Origin: Anastatus disparis
Taxonomy: Eukaryota > Arthropoda > Insecta > Hymenoptera > Eupelmidae
Direction of reading: 5' to 3'
DNA: 64,000 nucleotides
NCBI GenBank assembly: GCA_017163975.1
Contig: JAFFSR010000315.1
Location: 1,387,001 to 1,451,000 of the forward strand
The position numbers and the translations under genes were made by a program. The notes below the pieces were generated by a model, which ran no database searches, had not been told where the DNA came from, and was given only the letters and a program-made list of their open reading frames with translations. This document shows, in pieces, positions 51,030-63,195 of the stretch. Positions within the stretch are counted from its first letter, which is position 1; every line of letters starts with the position of its first letter.

Positions 51030-52520
51030 AAATATCAGATTAAAAGAATATAGAGACCAAGAAAATATAATAATAAAAAAAAATATTAGGCTCAAAAAAA
51101 AAATGTTTCAAAAACATGTTGTGCTCGAAAAAATAAAAAGCCAAATATACATGAAAATAAAAAAAATATAAGATTTAAAAGAATATTGGGCCCAAAAAAA
51201 TATAGAGACCAAGAAAATGTAAGAATCAAAAAAATTTTGCGTCAAAAAAAATATAGAGCCCAAGAAAATATAAGAATCAAAAAAATATTGGGCTCGATAA
51301 AATATGAAGCCCAAGAAAAAATAAGAATCAAAAACATATTAGACCAAAAAAATTAAAAGAATCAGACAAATATTAGGCCCAAACAGAGTCCAACAAAATA
51401 TAATAGTAAAAAAAATATTGCGCCAAAAAAATATAAGATTTAAAAAAATATAGAGCCTAAAAAAATATGACCCAAAAAGAAAAAGAGTTGGAATAAATAA
51501 GGCCCAGAAAAATAAGTGGCCTAAAAAATAAGAGGCTTAAAACAATATAAAGCCTAAAGAAAATAGGACTTGAAAAAATGTAGGGCCTGAAAAATATGAG
51601 GCCTAGAAAAATAGAGCTAAATAAAATATAGGACCCAAAAAAATTATAATACCCAGGAAATATAAATTTCAAAAAAATATTGGGCCCAAAAAAATATAGA
51701 GCCCAAGAATATTTATGAATCGAAAAAATATTGGACCCAAAAAAATATTGAGTCCGAAAAAATATAAGGCCCAAATAAAATATAGGGCCCAAGAAAATAT
51801 GAGGCACAAAAAATATGAAGCCCGAAATATATAGACAAAAAAAATTGGGCCCAAATAAATATAGGGCCCAAGAAAATAGAAGGCCCAGAAAACTAGAGCT
51901 AAATAAAATATAGGGCCCAAAAAAATTATGAAACCCAGGAAATATAAAGCCCAACAAAATATAGAAATCAAAAAAATATTAGACCCAAAAAAAATTAGGC
52001 CCAAAAAAATATTGGACCCAAAAAAATATTGAGCCCAAAAAAATATAAGGCCCAAGAAAATATAAAGCCCAAAAAAATTTAAAGCCCAAATAATATAAAG
52101 ACCAAAAAAATATTGAGCCCAAAAAAAATTAGGCCCAAAAAAATATAAGGCCCAGAAAAATATAGAGTTAAATAAAATATAGGACCCAAAAAAATTAAAG
52201 ATCCCAAGAAAATATAAATTAGAAAAAAATATTGGGCCCAAAAACATAAGATTCCAAAAAAATTGGGTTTAAAATAATATTGAGCCCAAGAATATATAAG
52301 AATCGAAAAAATATTGGGCCCAAAAAAGTATAAAGACCAAAAAAATATCAGACCCAAAAAAATAAAACTTAAAAAATAAGGAGCCTAATAAAATATTAGA
52401 ATAAGTGAAAAGGGTCCCAAAAAATGGGCATTGAATAAAAATATAGGGCCCAAAGTAATATAAGACTCAAAAAATATGGCCCAAAAAGAAGCTTATGAAT
52501 AATGAGTACTAATTATATAG
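51030..52520. repeat. GGGCCCAAAAAAATAT-type minisatellite, about 1.5 kb
   Basis: Diverged units of about 20-22 bases: AAGGCCCAAAAAAATATTGA. It yields long minus-strand ORFs full of Phe, Gly and Leu, which are artefacts. It lies just after the Helitron end. Confidence 0.92.
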
Positions 52521-52945
52521 GGCCCAATAGAAAATTGCTGCTCTTCTTACCAGAAGATAAAACACATTTAAAAGATGCAGAGAACCGGAGAACTGGAGAA
52601 CCGGAGAAACTGAAGCAAAGTGGTTTCACTTTAATAGAATATAGGATTTTTCTAGATAAATGAAATATAATATTATTCCAGTAAAATATTTAGTTAATAG
52701 AAACTTAAAACTAAAAGTTTATTTTTGTATTATATTAATTATTATATTACTGATATTTACTTGCCATTGACGTTTTTTTTATTCTTATTGACATATTTTT
52801 TGAGAATTGACCCATGCAACAGTTTATGCCCTTGCGATATAATTTATAATTAAGGTGTTTTTAATACACAACTAATTTTCCTATTTCCAACATTGCTACA
52901 TTATACGCATAAATCCGCTTGCCTACTCACTTGCATAAATTACAG
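52521..52945. other. AT-rich stretch
   Basis: No gene. A short GGAGAACCGGAGAACTGGAG triple repeat lies at about 52581-52610. Confidence 0.5.
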
Positions 52946-52949
52946 TTAA

Positions 52950-53317
52950 GAGCAGCCCGAACTATCTGTCCTAGTCTAATAGTGTTTTTCATCATTTATA
53001 TAAACACCATTGGCTGTAACATGAAAAAACTGGCAGCTTCCGATAGTATGATAGATAGGTTTTATAAGAACAAAATAATTTTATCACGTGGTTTTTGAAT
53101 AATATGAGACCTACTGAAAATCTAAAATATAACCTATCTTTTTTGGTAGGTTTTATCGTGTTCAAAAACTGCGTGATTAAATAATTTTGTTTTTGTTATA
53201 AAATTTAACCATTATACTAGTATCTAGCGGGGGCTACCATTGTCTCGTATTATAGCCAATGATGTTTACATAAATGATGAATAACGTTATTAGACAAAGA
53301 CAGATAGTTTGGCCTCT
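52950..53317. mobile_element. Palindromic TTAA MITE, diverged sister of 995-1376
   Basis: The left TTAA is at 52946-52949; the right has decayed. Arms share CTGTCC/TCTAATAGTGTTTTTCATCA and the inner ACCTATCTTTTTTGGTAGGT of the 995-1376 copy, so the two belong to one family. Confidence 0.85.
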
Positions 53318-53487
53318 TCACTGAAAAAAAAGCCGAATGCACACGCTGCGAAGTCGATTGTTCTGAATGTCTCGGACAACATTTGCAGCAATTAATAACG
53401 GGAAATCGCAAAATAAGAGTGCGTAACAATATCGCAGCCAATCATTCCAACTTTCTGTATAAAAGATTACATTGATCGGAGCAGAGC

Positions 53488-53622
53488 GCTGCGACTCGCT
53501 ACGGCTCTCTGTAGTCTACGGCACAGAAAGCTGAATCCAAGCCCAGCGACTAAACTGCTTTGTCGCTTGCTACGGTTCTCCGTAGTCTACGGCACAGAAA
53601 GCTGAATCCGAACACAGCGATT
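53488..53622. repeat. 71-bp tandem duplication
   Basis: GTAGTCTACGGCACAGAAAG with flanks occurs at 53511 and 53582. It is followed at once by the left terminal repeat of the next transposon. Confidence 0.8.
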
Positions 53623-53623
53623 T

Positions 53624-56600
53624 GGCTGATTCCATTTCAAATCGAACAGTCAGTATACACTCAAGTCACCAATTAGTGCGCTAATGGAGTATGTTATTTA
53701 ACCCTAAAAATAAGGGTATACGTATTTTTTTATTTTGCTGAAATATCAAAATTGCATCAGATATGCACTTTTGAAAATTGCATACAAAAACTAAATGTTA
53801 AAACTGAAAATGTTGAGAATAACTTTAGAGGGCTATCGTTTTACCAATTTTCAATGAATTTTGGTAAACCTTATTTTGTTTTATTATGTTTTAAGCCCTC
53901 TTTAATTCAGTGCAAGAAATTTCAAAAAAGACTAAAAAATGACTAAGATATGTGCATTTTACCAAAAAATGCACTTTTTATGCACATGCATTTTTCTCGA
54001 AAAACCCATTTTTTTTTTGCTGAAATTTTTTGTGCTCATAGAGGACCAAATTACCTATCTAATGGTACTTGGTTGATCCTGTACTTATTTGTTTGAAACG
54101 AGAAAAAAAATTCACAAATTTTATTGGTGAAAAATTTTTGTATATACGTTCGGAAATCTTAAGCAATGTAGATTTAAACACTATCCTTCTTTTAGCATTA
54201 CCCAGGAACAACGACGTGGACGTAGAAGGTTTCTGTTCCCTTCGGGGTGCTTTTTAAAGTGAGTTCCCCTTGCCTCTTACTGTTGGGATGCGTCAAAAAT
54301 ATAATTATAAATAATTACTTTTTTTTATTTTTGCACTTATTATTTTTAGTTCTAAGTGTAGCCTTACGACGTTTGACTTTTTTTTTCTTGTCTTTCACTT
54401 TAGTCAGTGCATGTATAGCTGTTCTGCCAACAAATATATGCGATTTCAATTCTCCAAGTTGTTTTAACCACATATGACTTTTTTGAATCCCATTATATTT
54501 AGGAACTGTACTCCATTCAATATTTTTTTCTTTTCTAAATTTTTCAATCTCATTTATTGGTAATAATATGATTTTGATTGCACTGGTGTACTTTTGAACC
54601 CAATTTATAAAATCGTCAGCATTTTGTATCGATTCTTCATGAACTCTTTTTAAGTTATGTGAAGTAGCATAATGCTTTAGAAGCCCACCTATTCCATCAA
54701 CGGCTCCTTTCTCATGACCAGTCGCAGAAAATAACCATTTCATTTGATAAGAAAAATGTTTGAATTCATGTAGCTGAAAACGATTTTTAAATTGGCTCGC
54801 AGCTCCATCTGATATAATAGTGACTTTAGTAACTAAATCATTTTTCATAAGATCGATAATTTTATTTATTGCTAATAGCGCATATGCAGTATCATGCTTT
54901 TTGTTGTCACTAACGATCGCAAAGCTTTACGTTATCTCTCCTTGGTAACAGACTGCAGTAAAAATAGAAATTTGGTTATTTACCCAATGATTTCCCTGAA
55001 CCACTTTATTATTTATTACAGACCAATTTTCTGCAAAATCAACGTGGATAATTAACTTAGTAGGATCAGCTTTACCTTCTTCTTTTTCTTTTTTTATAGC
55101 TTCACGTTGAATATTTTTTATGTATACGTGAGTACTTGCTTTTAGTGCGCAGATTGAAAATTTTTCTTTAAAAAGTGAACAGCTTACTGTATGTTTGATA
55201 AGATACCATTATCCCACAAAGCAAACGTAATTTCATCTTCACAATTTTCTTTCAGTTTTAACAATTTTAATGTGATACCCTCACTACCGGGGCAATAATT
55301 GCATTCTTGCAAGAAACACGAATCAGATGGTTCAGAACACAACATTGTGTTAGTTATTTCTGAACGAATTAAATCTAATTCAGAATTATTATCGCCTCTA
55401 AAACGAATTAAACTTGTAAGAAACAGTTCAAAATTTTCGCAATGTACACAAAGACAAGTTTCCTTCACAGGGCTTGTTAAGACGAAACTTGGTCTTAGAC
55501 TATAGAATTTCGATTTTCCTATTTGTAAGTTTGGATTTTCTTGTCTTAATTGACTATATGTTTCTTTTAAGCTTCGAGTAAGAAACCGTTTAACTTTTTT
55601 AGTTTTTGTATTATTAACTTTAACAGTAACAACATCAGATTTATTTGGACTTTGTCTACTACAATTAAAATCATCATTTAAAAAATATTCCATAGCGATA
55701 TTTTTTGTATTTTCATCAATAGGATGACCAGTATATGAATCTGGCTCCGAATAAACTCCTTTATTTTTCACGAGATTTCTTGATTTATTTATCATATACT
55801 CGCTTATATTCGGGAATAGTGAGCAAATTTTTATTTTGCTTAATTTTGAAGGTAGTAGAGTTAGAAGTTTTATTTTCTCCGAAACAGAAGAACATTTTTC
55901 TAAAGCCGATTTAAAATTTTCTACAAATTCGTTCCAATAGTTTTCAGTCGAACTTTTGTCCGATTCCATTGATTCAACTGAAATGCCATACGCATCTTCT
56001 AATTTACTTCCGACAGTAGCAGAAAAAGCTGAAATTAAAGATTTTTTCTTTTTAGATACGTAATTTTCTGTTAAATTTTTAGGTATTGCAGTTTTCCTTT
56101 TTAGCGGCGAAACGCATTGAGGTAAAATTGTATTAATACTCTCGTTTAATTCCTGTATTCGTTCGGGTGTCTTGGGGATAAAATCATCATGTTTTCCGCT
56201 AAAAAGTTGAGTGATTTCATTTTCAGATGTAGATTCAAGATTACTTAAAATCATTTTTGATATGCGTTCATGGCAATTTTTGCATACATTAGTAGAGGGC
56301 AGTATCTTTAAATCTGGATAAAGCTGTGCCAAATTAATGGCCAAATCTTCCAACAGTCTAAAACGTAAATTTCTTCTTTTATAAACTACCTTCTTATGCA
56401 TTTGAAAAAAATCGGGACATCGAATTCTTGTAGAAGAGTGAATTTCGGACATCGTAATTGCAGAGTTTTGTTCACTTTTTCACAAGTCCGAAAAGTACCT
56501 TTCAAAGCAGACGTAAGAATAACTAGCTTGTATATAACAATTCTAATATGCTGTTTTGGTTACGCGAGGTATTTGTTCGCGAATGAGCCTCCTATTGTCT

Positions 56601-56682
56601 GTACATCGAAACATACATAATATAGATATACACGAATAGAATTATTATTTTCCATTTTTTAATATTTATTTTTATATTACGA

Positions 56683-56719
<37 letters not shown>

Positions 56720-57336
56720 TATTGATGATATATACATACATACAAAGGTAAACAAATAATGAGCGAAGCATGCGACAGCGTTGGAATGAACATTGCTTAA
56801 GACTTTCGAACGTATATACAAAAATTTTTCACCAATAAAATTTGTGAATTTTTTTTCTCGCTTCAAAAAAATAAGTACGGGATCAACCAAGTACCATTAG
56901 ATAGGTAATTTGGTCCTCTATGAGCACAAAAAATTTCAGCAAAAAAAAAAATGGGTTTTTCGAGAAAAATGCATGTGCATAAAAAGTGCATTTTTTGGTA
57001 AAATGCACATATCTTAGTCATTTTTTAGTCTTTTTTGAAATTTCTTGCACTGAATTAAAGGGGGCTTAAAACATAATAAAACAAAGTAAGGTTTCCTAAA
57101 ATTCATTGAAAATTGGTAAAACGATAGCCCTCTAAAGTTATTCTCAACATTTTCAGTTTTAACATTTAGTTTTTGTATGCAATTTTCAAAAGTGCATATC
57201 TGATACAATTTTGATATTTCAGCAAAATAAAAAAATACGTATACCCTTATTTTTAAGGTAGAATAACATACTCCATTAGCGCAGTAATTGGTGACTTGAG
57301 TGTATACTGACTGTTCGATTTGAAATGGAATCAGCC
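53624..57336 (-). mobile_element. DNA transposon with about 540-bp TIRs and 4-bp target duplication
   Basis: Left TIR 53624 to about 54170 and right TIR about 56787-57336, starting GGCTGATTCCATTTCAAATC, with few mismatches. ATTT flanks both ends (53620-53623 and 57337-57340). One minus-strand transposase pseudogene lies inside. A 4-base duplication and long TIRs are features of the Sola superfamily; I cannot confirm the family. Confidence 0.85.
54315..56452 (-). pseudogene. DDE-type transposase of the long-TIR element
   Basis: About 712 codons from ATG 56452. The N-terminal part has CKNCHERI and a basic patch KKKKS; a middle Cys cluster CLCVHCENF then CNYCPG suggests a zinc-binding segment. 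The catalytic part reads IIHVDFAENWSV (likely first Asp), GNHWVNNQISIFTA, KHDTAYALLAI, VTIISDGAASQFKNRF (likely second Asp) and SATGHEKGAVDGIGG, and the tail is lysine-rich. Lesions: a frameshift near 55185-55195 and an in-frame TAA near 54930. This motif set recurs in uncharacterised arthropod and cnidarian proteins; the superfamily name is uncertain. Confidence 0.75.
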
Positions 57337-57340
57337 ATTT

Positions 57341-58694
57341 ATAGTCTAGGCGCCAGATAGGTCACAGTGGCCTCTTTAATTTAGATTGACCCACCAAGAT
57401 TTTTTTAATGTATTTTGACCTCCTGAACACGAAAATCGATGGTGGTTTTCGATCCGGATGTCGAATAAATTGTTATAAACAATTTAATTATTTATAATGC
57501 TATAACGATTAAACAAAAAGAGATACAAAAATCTTGTTAAATACCTTCTCCTGCGGCTTTTTAGAACAAATACACCTGATTTCGAATCGTGTTATTTGGA
57601 TAATTACAACTAGAGATTTTGTTAATTTATTGCAAATTGACGAGATAAACTCGTCGCGCTTGATGAAATTCGACTATTAGTCCAGTCATTGAAGCATTTC
57701 AGCTTAAAATTTTGTCGGTTAGGATAGATTAACATGAAAATTTGTCAGTAGGTAAAGAATAGTCGAAAAAACAAAAGTTATACAATGCCGATGTGCGCTT
57801 TTGCCCAGGGGGCGGGAGCCGCCCCTTCTCGGGGACGGTGAGAAAAAAAAACCATATAATTCGATGTAAAAATCAATTTAAAGCAAAAAGTTTTCCATGA
57901 GTTTTTTTGTTAAATGAATACTTTTCGAGTTATAGGTGATTGAAAACATCGATTTTTAGTGTAAAAAAGCATGTTTTTTGACGGTTTTTCATGAAATAAC
58001 TTGAAAAGTTTTAATTTTATCAAAAAACTCATAGGAAACAAAAATAAAGCTTGTAAAAAAACAAAACCATTTCATTTTCAATCATTATTTTATATACAAT
58101 ACATAACGAATTATAAATTATTGAATATTAATACTGTTACGCTTGAAACTTTAAGAGCAATATTCAACGTTAAATAACAGAGAAATGTCATTCTTTTTGA
58201 GGAAAACGTATATAATATTTTTTTAAGGTATTGAGATCACCTTTTAAATTAATTTTGTTTTAAGTAAAAAGTATAAAAATTAAAGGAGTTACAAGAAAAA
58301 TAAAATTATTTTATATAGTTTGACAATAAACTTTCAATATTAAAACCACTGTCATTAAGACAGGTTTTGAAATATAAAGAAATCCTTTTAGGGTTTATCT
58401 TATCGAGGTACCAACTATGTGTTCTAGAAGTTTCAGCAATTAAAGATGCTTATTTTTTTAAAAAATCAGGTTTATATAAAAAAAAAATTTTTTTTATTTT
58501 TCAAAAATTCATCCTTTTTTTAGTTATCATAAAAAAACCAATTGTACTTTTCTGGTAAAATTTTCGGAGCGCATAAATTCGTTTATTTTTGAGTATTTTA
58601 GATACATACATATAAATATTTTACAGCTTCTTTAAGTCTGTACGGTAGATAGCTGCTATTCTTTTCAGTTCCGATATGTATATTTTGTAAGTGG

Positions 58695-58726
<32 letters not shown>

Positions 58727-58937
58727 CATATAAGTATAAACTCAGGTAGAAGAAAAGAAATGAGACTATGTAGCTTGCCGATTTAAAACAGCTGCCGTGT
58801 GTGATATATACGTCTATACAAATAAGAGTTCTATACCTTTTCTCTTCTTTTTCTTACCTGTCTTTATGTGTGTGTGTGTGTGTGTGTGTGTGCACGTGCG
58901 TGCGTGCATGTGTGTGTGTGTGTGTGTGTTCGTGTGT

Positions 58938-58974
<37 letters not shown>

Positions 58975-59176
58975 TGTGTGTGTGTGTTTTTATATTTGAA
59001 TGTATTGTACATGTAACGTAAATCTATTTTGCCGAGCGTCAGTATCTTTCCAAAATTGAAAGTGTAAACACATTCTGTTTTGATAATATTAATAAAATAG
59101 TTAATATGGTAATGTTTCTGATTTTTTTAAAAGTGTTAGTGCATTCAAAATGTAACAGATAATTTTTTGACATTGA
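57341..59176. other. Unassigned stretch with microsatellites
   Basis: No gene recognised. A short GC-rich word (GGGGGCGGGAGCCGCCCCTT, about 57809) stands out. (TA)n lies at about 58698-58725 and (TG)n at 58867-58987. Confidence 0.5.
58867..58987. repeat. (TG)n microsatellite
   Basis: Long TG tract with CG/CA interruptions. The 71-codon ORF across it is artefactual. Confidence 0.95.
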
Positions 59177-59497
59177 TTGTTTTTACATTTTAAAAGAGTA
59201 TATTTGCAAACGCAAATATGGTTGGGAAGTAAAAATATTCTTCCGACAAATTGGGGATGGATCCATAAAGATGGTTTTTTACAGCCTACAAGAATGCTTA
59301 ACCATCCTGCACCAGAACAGCTTCTAAGAATGATTTTTTGCAACTGTAAGACTACTTGCGGTGCTAATTACAGTTGCAGAAAATTAGGATTGTTTTGTAA
59401 CTTGACATGTGGAACATGCTCCAGTGACAATTGTCTAAACTGTCCTTCGATTACAGGTCCAGGAGAAGAAGAAGAAGTCAAAATTGATCATGAATAG
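59177..59497 (+). pseudogene. Cys-rich CXC-like C-terminal fragment
   Basis: Reads LGSKNILPTNWGW, HPAPEQLLRMIFCNCKTTC, YSCRKLGLFCNLTCGTCSS and CLNC. This C-x-C spaced pattern (CNCKxxC..CxxxGLxCxxxCxxC) resembles tesmin/CXC-type cysteine-rich zinc-binding ends, which I recall at the C-terminus of many unclassified insect transposon-borne proteins. The start is arbitrary: no upstream coding region is recognised in the previous 1.8 kb, so it is a 3' remnant. It ends with an acidic tail and TAG. Confidence 0.5.
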
Positions 59498-60255
59498 AAT
59501 TGAAAAAAATTTGTTTAAAATTCAAGTGAAATATTTGTATTTTTTTATTTTGTTCTTATTATAATAATTTTTAAGTTATGATAGTCTTATAATTTTAACC
59601 ATAAATAGTCATTTTTAAATGTAAAATACTTAAATATATTCTAAATTCTTTAATAAGACATAAAAAATTTATTATTAATAAAATAAAAGTTATTAAATTA
59701 TTAATTTGAAATTTTTTAAAAATTTTGGAAAAGTCCCAAATTCATAATTTTTTTTCTCTTAAAGTCCTGATGTTTTAGAGGTGAATTCATAAGAATATTT
59801 CTTGTTGTAAATGAAGAGGAGAGTTGGCATGATTTTTTGCAGACTTGAATTTTGAAGATTCCTATTGGTTCTTATATGTATTACATGGTAATTGAAATTA
59901 CTCATTGTTAGCTACTTCAGAAATTGCTTTTCGCGGGCTTATTTTTTTCTATTGTACATGAACTGTAAAATAAACTTTTAATCATGTAAGTCAAAGCCAT
60001 CAATGAGGAGTTATGACAGTTTACAATATATATTTATATCTATGATTTATTTTTGATTTATTTTTCAATGTTCCTGGTTCTATTCCATTACTTTATATTA
60101 TTTAGCTTCACTGATTTTTAGCATAAAGTAAATGTATGTTCGAAATTTATTTGTTGTTGTTGTTTTTTCTACTTTTATTTTGAATATGAAACCACATATA
60201 TTTGCTCTTTATTGAAAATCGGTAAAGCTAATTATATGCATGTAATCAAATAGAA
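59498..60255. other. AT-rich stretch
   Basis: No gene or repeat recognised. Confidence 0.5.
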
Positions 60256-60259
60256 CTAC

Positions 60260-61592
60260 TGTAACGGTATTCTACCGTGTTTGAATCTTGCGCGCTTAGG
60301 TATTAAAATAGGATGAACGCTCAGTCATATATCTCGTCTAAGACGAGTAAACAAGTGCGTATCTTGACGATCGACACGCGAGAGAGAAGCTCGCCAGCCG
60401 TGAGGCGCTTCAGAGAGTTTCCAGCTACCGTTGCGTTAGCACGAAACCTAAGCCACGCTGTGCTCATTTAGAGATTTCGCCACTTAGTTTTATAATACGT
60501 TGGACTAAGTTCGCAATTGATAGCGCGTAACGTTGTCTTAGGTAAAAGTCGTAAGTTTATTTCGACTAGCGTATCGTATTATATTGGCTAGTTACAACTC
60601 TCAGAAATTCTTTCTGTAGAGTTTTGCTCGACCGCTTTTCGCGCGTCTTAGCGGTCAGCCATTAGGTGCTAGCAAATACGTTGATCGGCGTGTATAGGAT
60701 TCCACCGATCTACGCCAAGGCAACCACGTTGGCATAGTTTAGCGAAATTTAAGGATCGGGAAGAGACGTATTTTACCGACCTACTCTAGAGCATCTACGT
60801 ATTGGTTACGTACAGGGGAGAAGCTACGGTAACGGGCGAGCGGCGTGTACGTGCACGTAGGTAATTAGTGTAAGCTGGCCAGTGCGTAACTGTAAGTATA
60901 ATTATACTGTGCGATATCCAAGTGCCTCTTTCTCGGGAGATACTTGTTCGGGTAAATTATATCATCAGTTATATAACCGATCAGCGCCATAAGCAAGTTC
61001 GATTTAGTTCGCGACGCGCCCTCCCTTTGTTCACTCTCTCATTAGGCGCGTACATTATTTTTCATATATTATATTATTTCATTCTCGTTCAATTCATACT
61101 CTATTTTGATTATATTTATATTTTTCTTGTAATAAATTAATTTTGTTTTTTATTAAAACGTGCTTTCAATTAATTTATATTGCCTGACTATATTTAACAT
61201 AAAATATATTTCCCGTTGCTTACTCCGACGCCTCCGCGGTCCTTGTGAGCAGTTAAAAATTAATTAATTACGTAATATCATATGATTGAATATAACGTAC
61301 TTTGGAACCTGCTTCACGAAGGAAAACTGCGCTTTCGGCAACGCATCTCTCAATCAGGTAAGAGAGAAAGAGAGACGCAGTGTGTGCAGCAAGCGACAAG
61401 TATATCTCATAAGATTCTGTCGTTTATCAATAGGATTGATTAGCTAGCACAATCGGAGTTCGCTGCGTAATATTTAGTAAAATTCTTACAATTTCCAGCA
61501 ACTTAGCATGTATTAAAGTTTATAGACTTAGCTCTAATTCATATTTAATTAAAAGCTAATTCTTTTTTGTGACGGGCAAAATAACTGTTACA
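60260..61592. mobile_element. Solo LTR, 1333 bp, with CTAC target duplication
   Basis: It starts TGTAACGGTATTCTACC and ends ATAACTGTTACA; the inverted TGTAACgG/cTGTTACA ends are typical of LTRs. CTAC occurs at 60256-60259 and 61593-61596. The GC content is clearly higher than the flanks, with an AATAAA at 61131. No internal genes, so recombination between two LTRs has probably removed them. Confidence 0.8.
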
Positions 61593-61596
61593 CTAC

Positions 61597-62043
61597 ATAA
61601 CATTCCATATATGACACATTTAAACTTAGCCTTATATTGTATGTGTAATAAACTTAAGCTTTTCTATAATATTTGCTTACTTATACAATAACGTATATTT
61701 CAATTCAATATTCTAAAGTTAATTTACTCTTTAGTGAATTTTAATTATCATCGTAATTAAAATATTCACCACGTTTTTCTTTGAATCTCCGATTCTTCGT
61801 ATTCGTGCATTTTTTAGGTATGTGTTTCGAGTTTATATATGTGGAGGCAGCATGTTATATGAAAATTTGGTGGCTTTTTCAACGATAATGTGAAAGAGAA
61901 AGAAAATAACTACTTTTATACTGTCTCTCTGGCGCAACGCTTACGCAAGCGTTACGCGAGAAAGAGATAGGATGTAAGGTAATATTTTCATTCTTTCTAC
62001 CTAAAGTTGACAACACTTTTTAACACGGCATGCTTCTTCATAG
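61597..62043. other. Unassigned stretch
   Basis: No gene. CGCTTACGCAAGCGTTACGCG (about 61938) is a short CG-rich dyad in AT-rich DNA. Confidence 0.4.
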
Positions 62044-62468
62044 TATATGAGGATATCTCTACAATTTTTAATCTTTCCGTGATATGTCATTTTACAGCTA
62101 ATTACTAGGTTACCCAATGATGCACACTGTTTAAACTAGGTTCATACCTTTTGTACAATCCAGAAACTCTATTTTTCATGTATTTAGTGAATGTGCCACC
62201 AATGGTATAGTAGATATTTCTATAAAACGTAAATTTTTACATGGATAAAATTTCCGGAATTTTATCCATATAAAAATTTACGTTTTATAAAAATATTTAC
62301 TATACCATTGGTGGCACATTCACTGGATACAGAAAAAATAAAGTTTCCAGATTGTACAAAAGGTATGGTTTAAATAGTGTGCATCATTGGGTAACCCAGT
62401 AACGGCTGTAAAATAAATTTTCAAAAACATCATAAAAAGATTAAAAATTGTAGAGATATCCTCATATA
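62044..62468. mobile_element. 425-bp palindromic MITE
   Basis: Arms TATATGAGGATATCTCTACA inward over about 200 bases (TTACCCAATGATGCACAC, CCAATGGTATAGTA, AAATTTTTACATGGATAAAA) meet near 62258. The ends have TA, in keeping with a TA-target family. Confidence 0.85.
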
Positions 62469-62924
62469 TGCTCTAAGGGTATGTGTAATTTTTCTTGTAA
62501 TAAGATTTACTTATTTTATTGGTTCCTATATAATTAGTAGTTACTATATTTTAAAGTGAAACTACCTTTTTCTATAGTTCTTTGCTCCTACGGATCTGCG
62601 CATTTTTTCGTAATAAGAATAGCAATTCTTATTGAGTCCTATATAATGCGTAGTTATCATATACAAGCACTTTTCTCGGGCCTCATTTATGGGTCTTATT
62701 TGAGCTTTAGTATATGTATTTCTCTCTTCATCTATGTTTCACTATATTTTGTTTTATTATCTTTATTTTGACTCTCTATTCTTTCTTCCTTCATTTTTCT
62801 TTCACCTCCTCCATCTTCAGCTACCCTTCTCAATTTTCTCTTTCCTTCCTGAAGTATAGACTCCAATTATGATATAATATTAGAGTCTACACTAGACAAA
62901 AAAGAACATTTTTTGTTGACAGCG

Positions 62925-63195
62925 CAGGTAAGTGCAGCTGAATTCAACTTAATCAGCTAATTTTTTACTGACGTTTTGTCAATTTTCATCTAAATTTTGT
63001 ATAAGTGGGCTAACTTTATAAATAAATTTAACTAATTTTTAGGTAAATTTATCCTACTTCTGCTTAGTTTCAACTAACTTTTTCTAACTTTTATACAATT
63101 TTTAGCTATCTTTTAGCCAAATTTTAGCTAACTTGTAGCTACTATTCTAACTAAATTCCAGCTGAATTTCAGCTATATTATAACTAACTGGAGCC
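62925..63195. repeat. TTAGCTAACTTTT-like degenerate repeat
   Basis: About 15 iterations of TTTTAGCTAACTT-like words of 15-20 bases. AGCTGAATT appears at both edges (about 62936 and 63158). Confidence 0.7.

Noticed and set aside
51457..52357. Three overlapping long minus-strand ORFs rich in Phe, Gly and Leu
   Set aside because: They are translations of the GGGCCCAAAAAAATAT minisatellite and have no domain.
58801..59016. A 71-codon Cys/Val-rich ORF
   Set aside because: Translation of the TG microsatellite.
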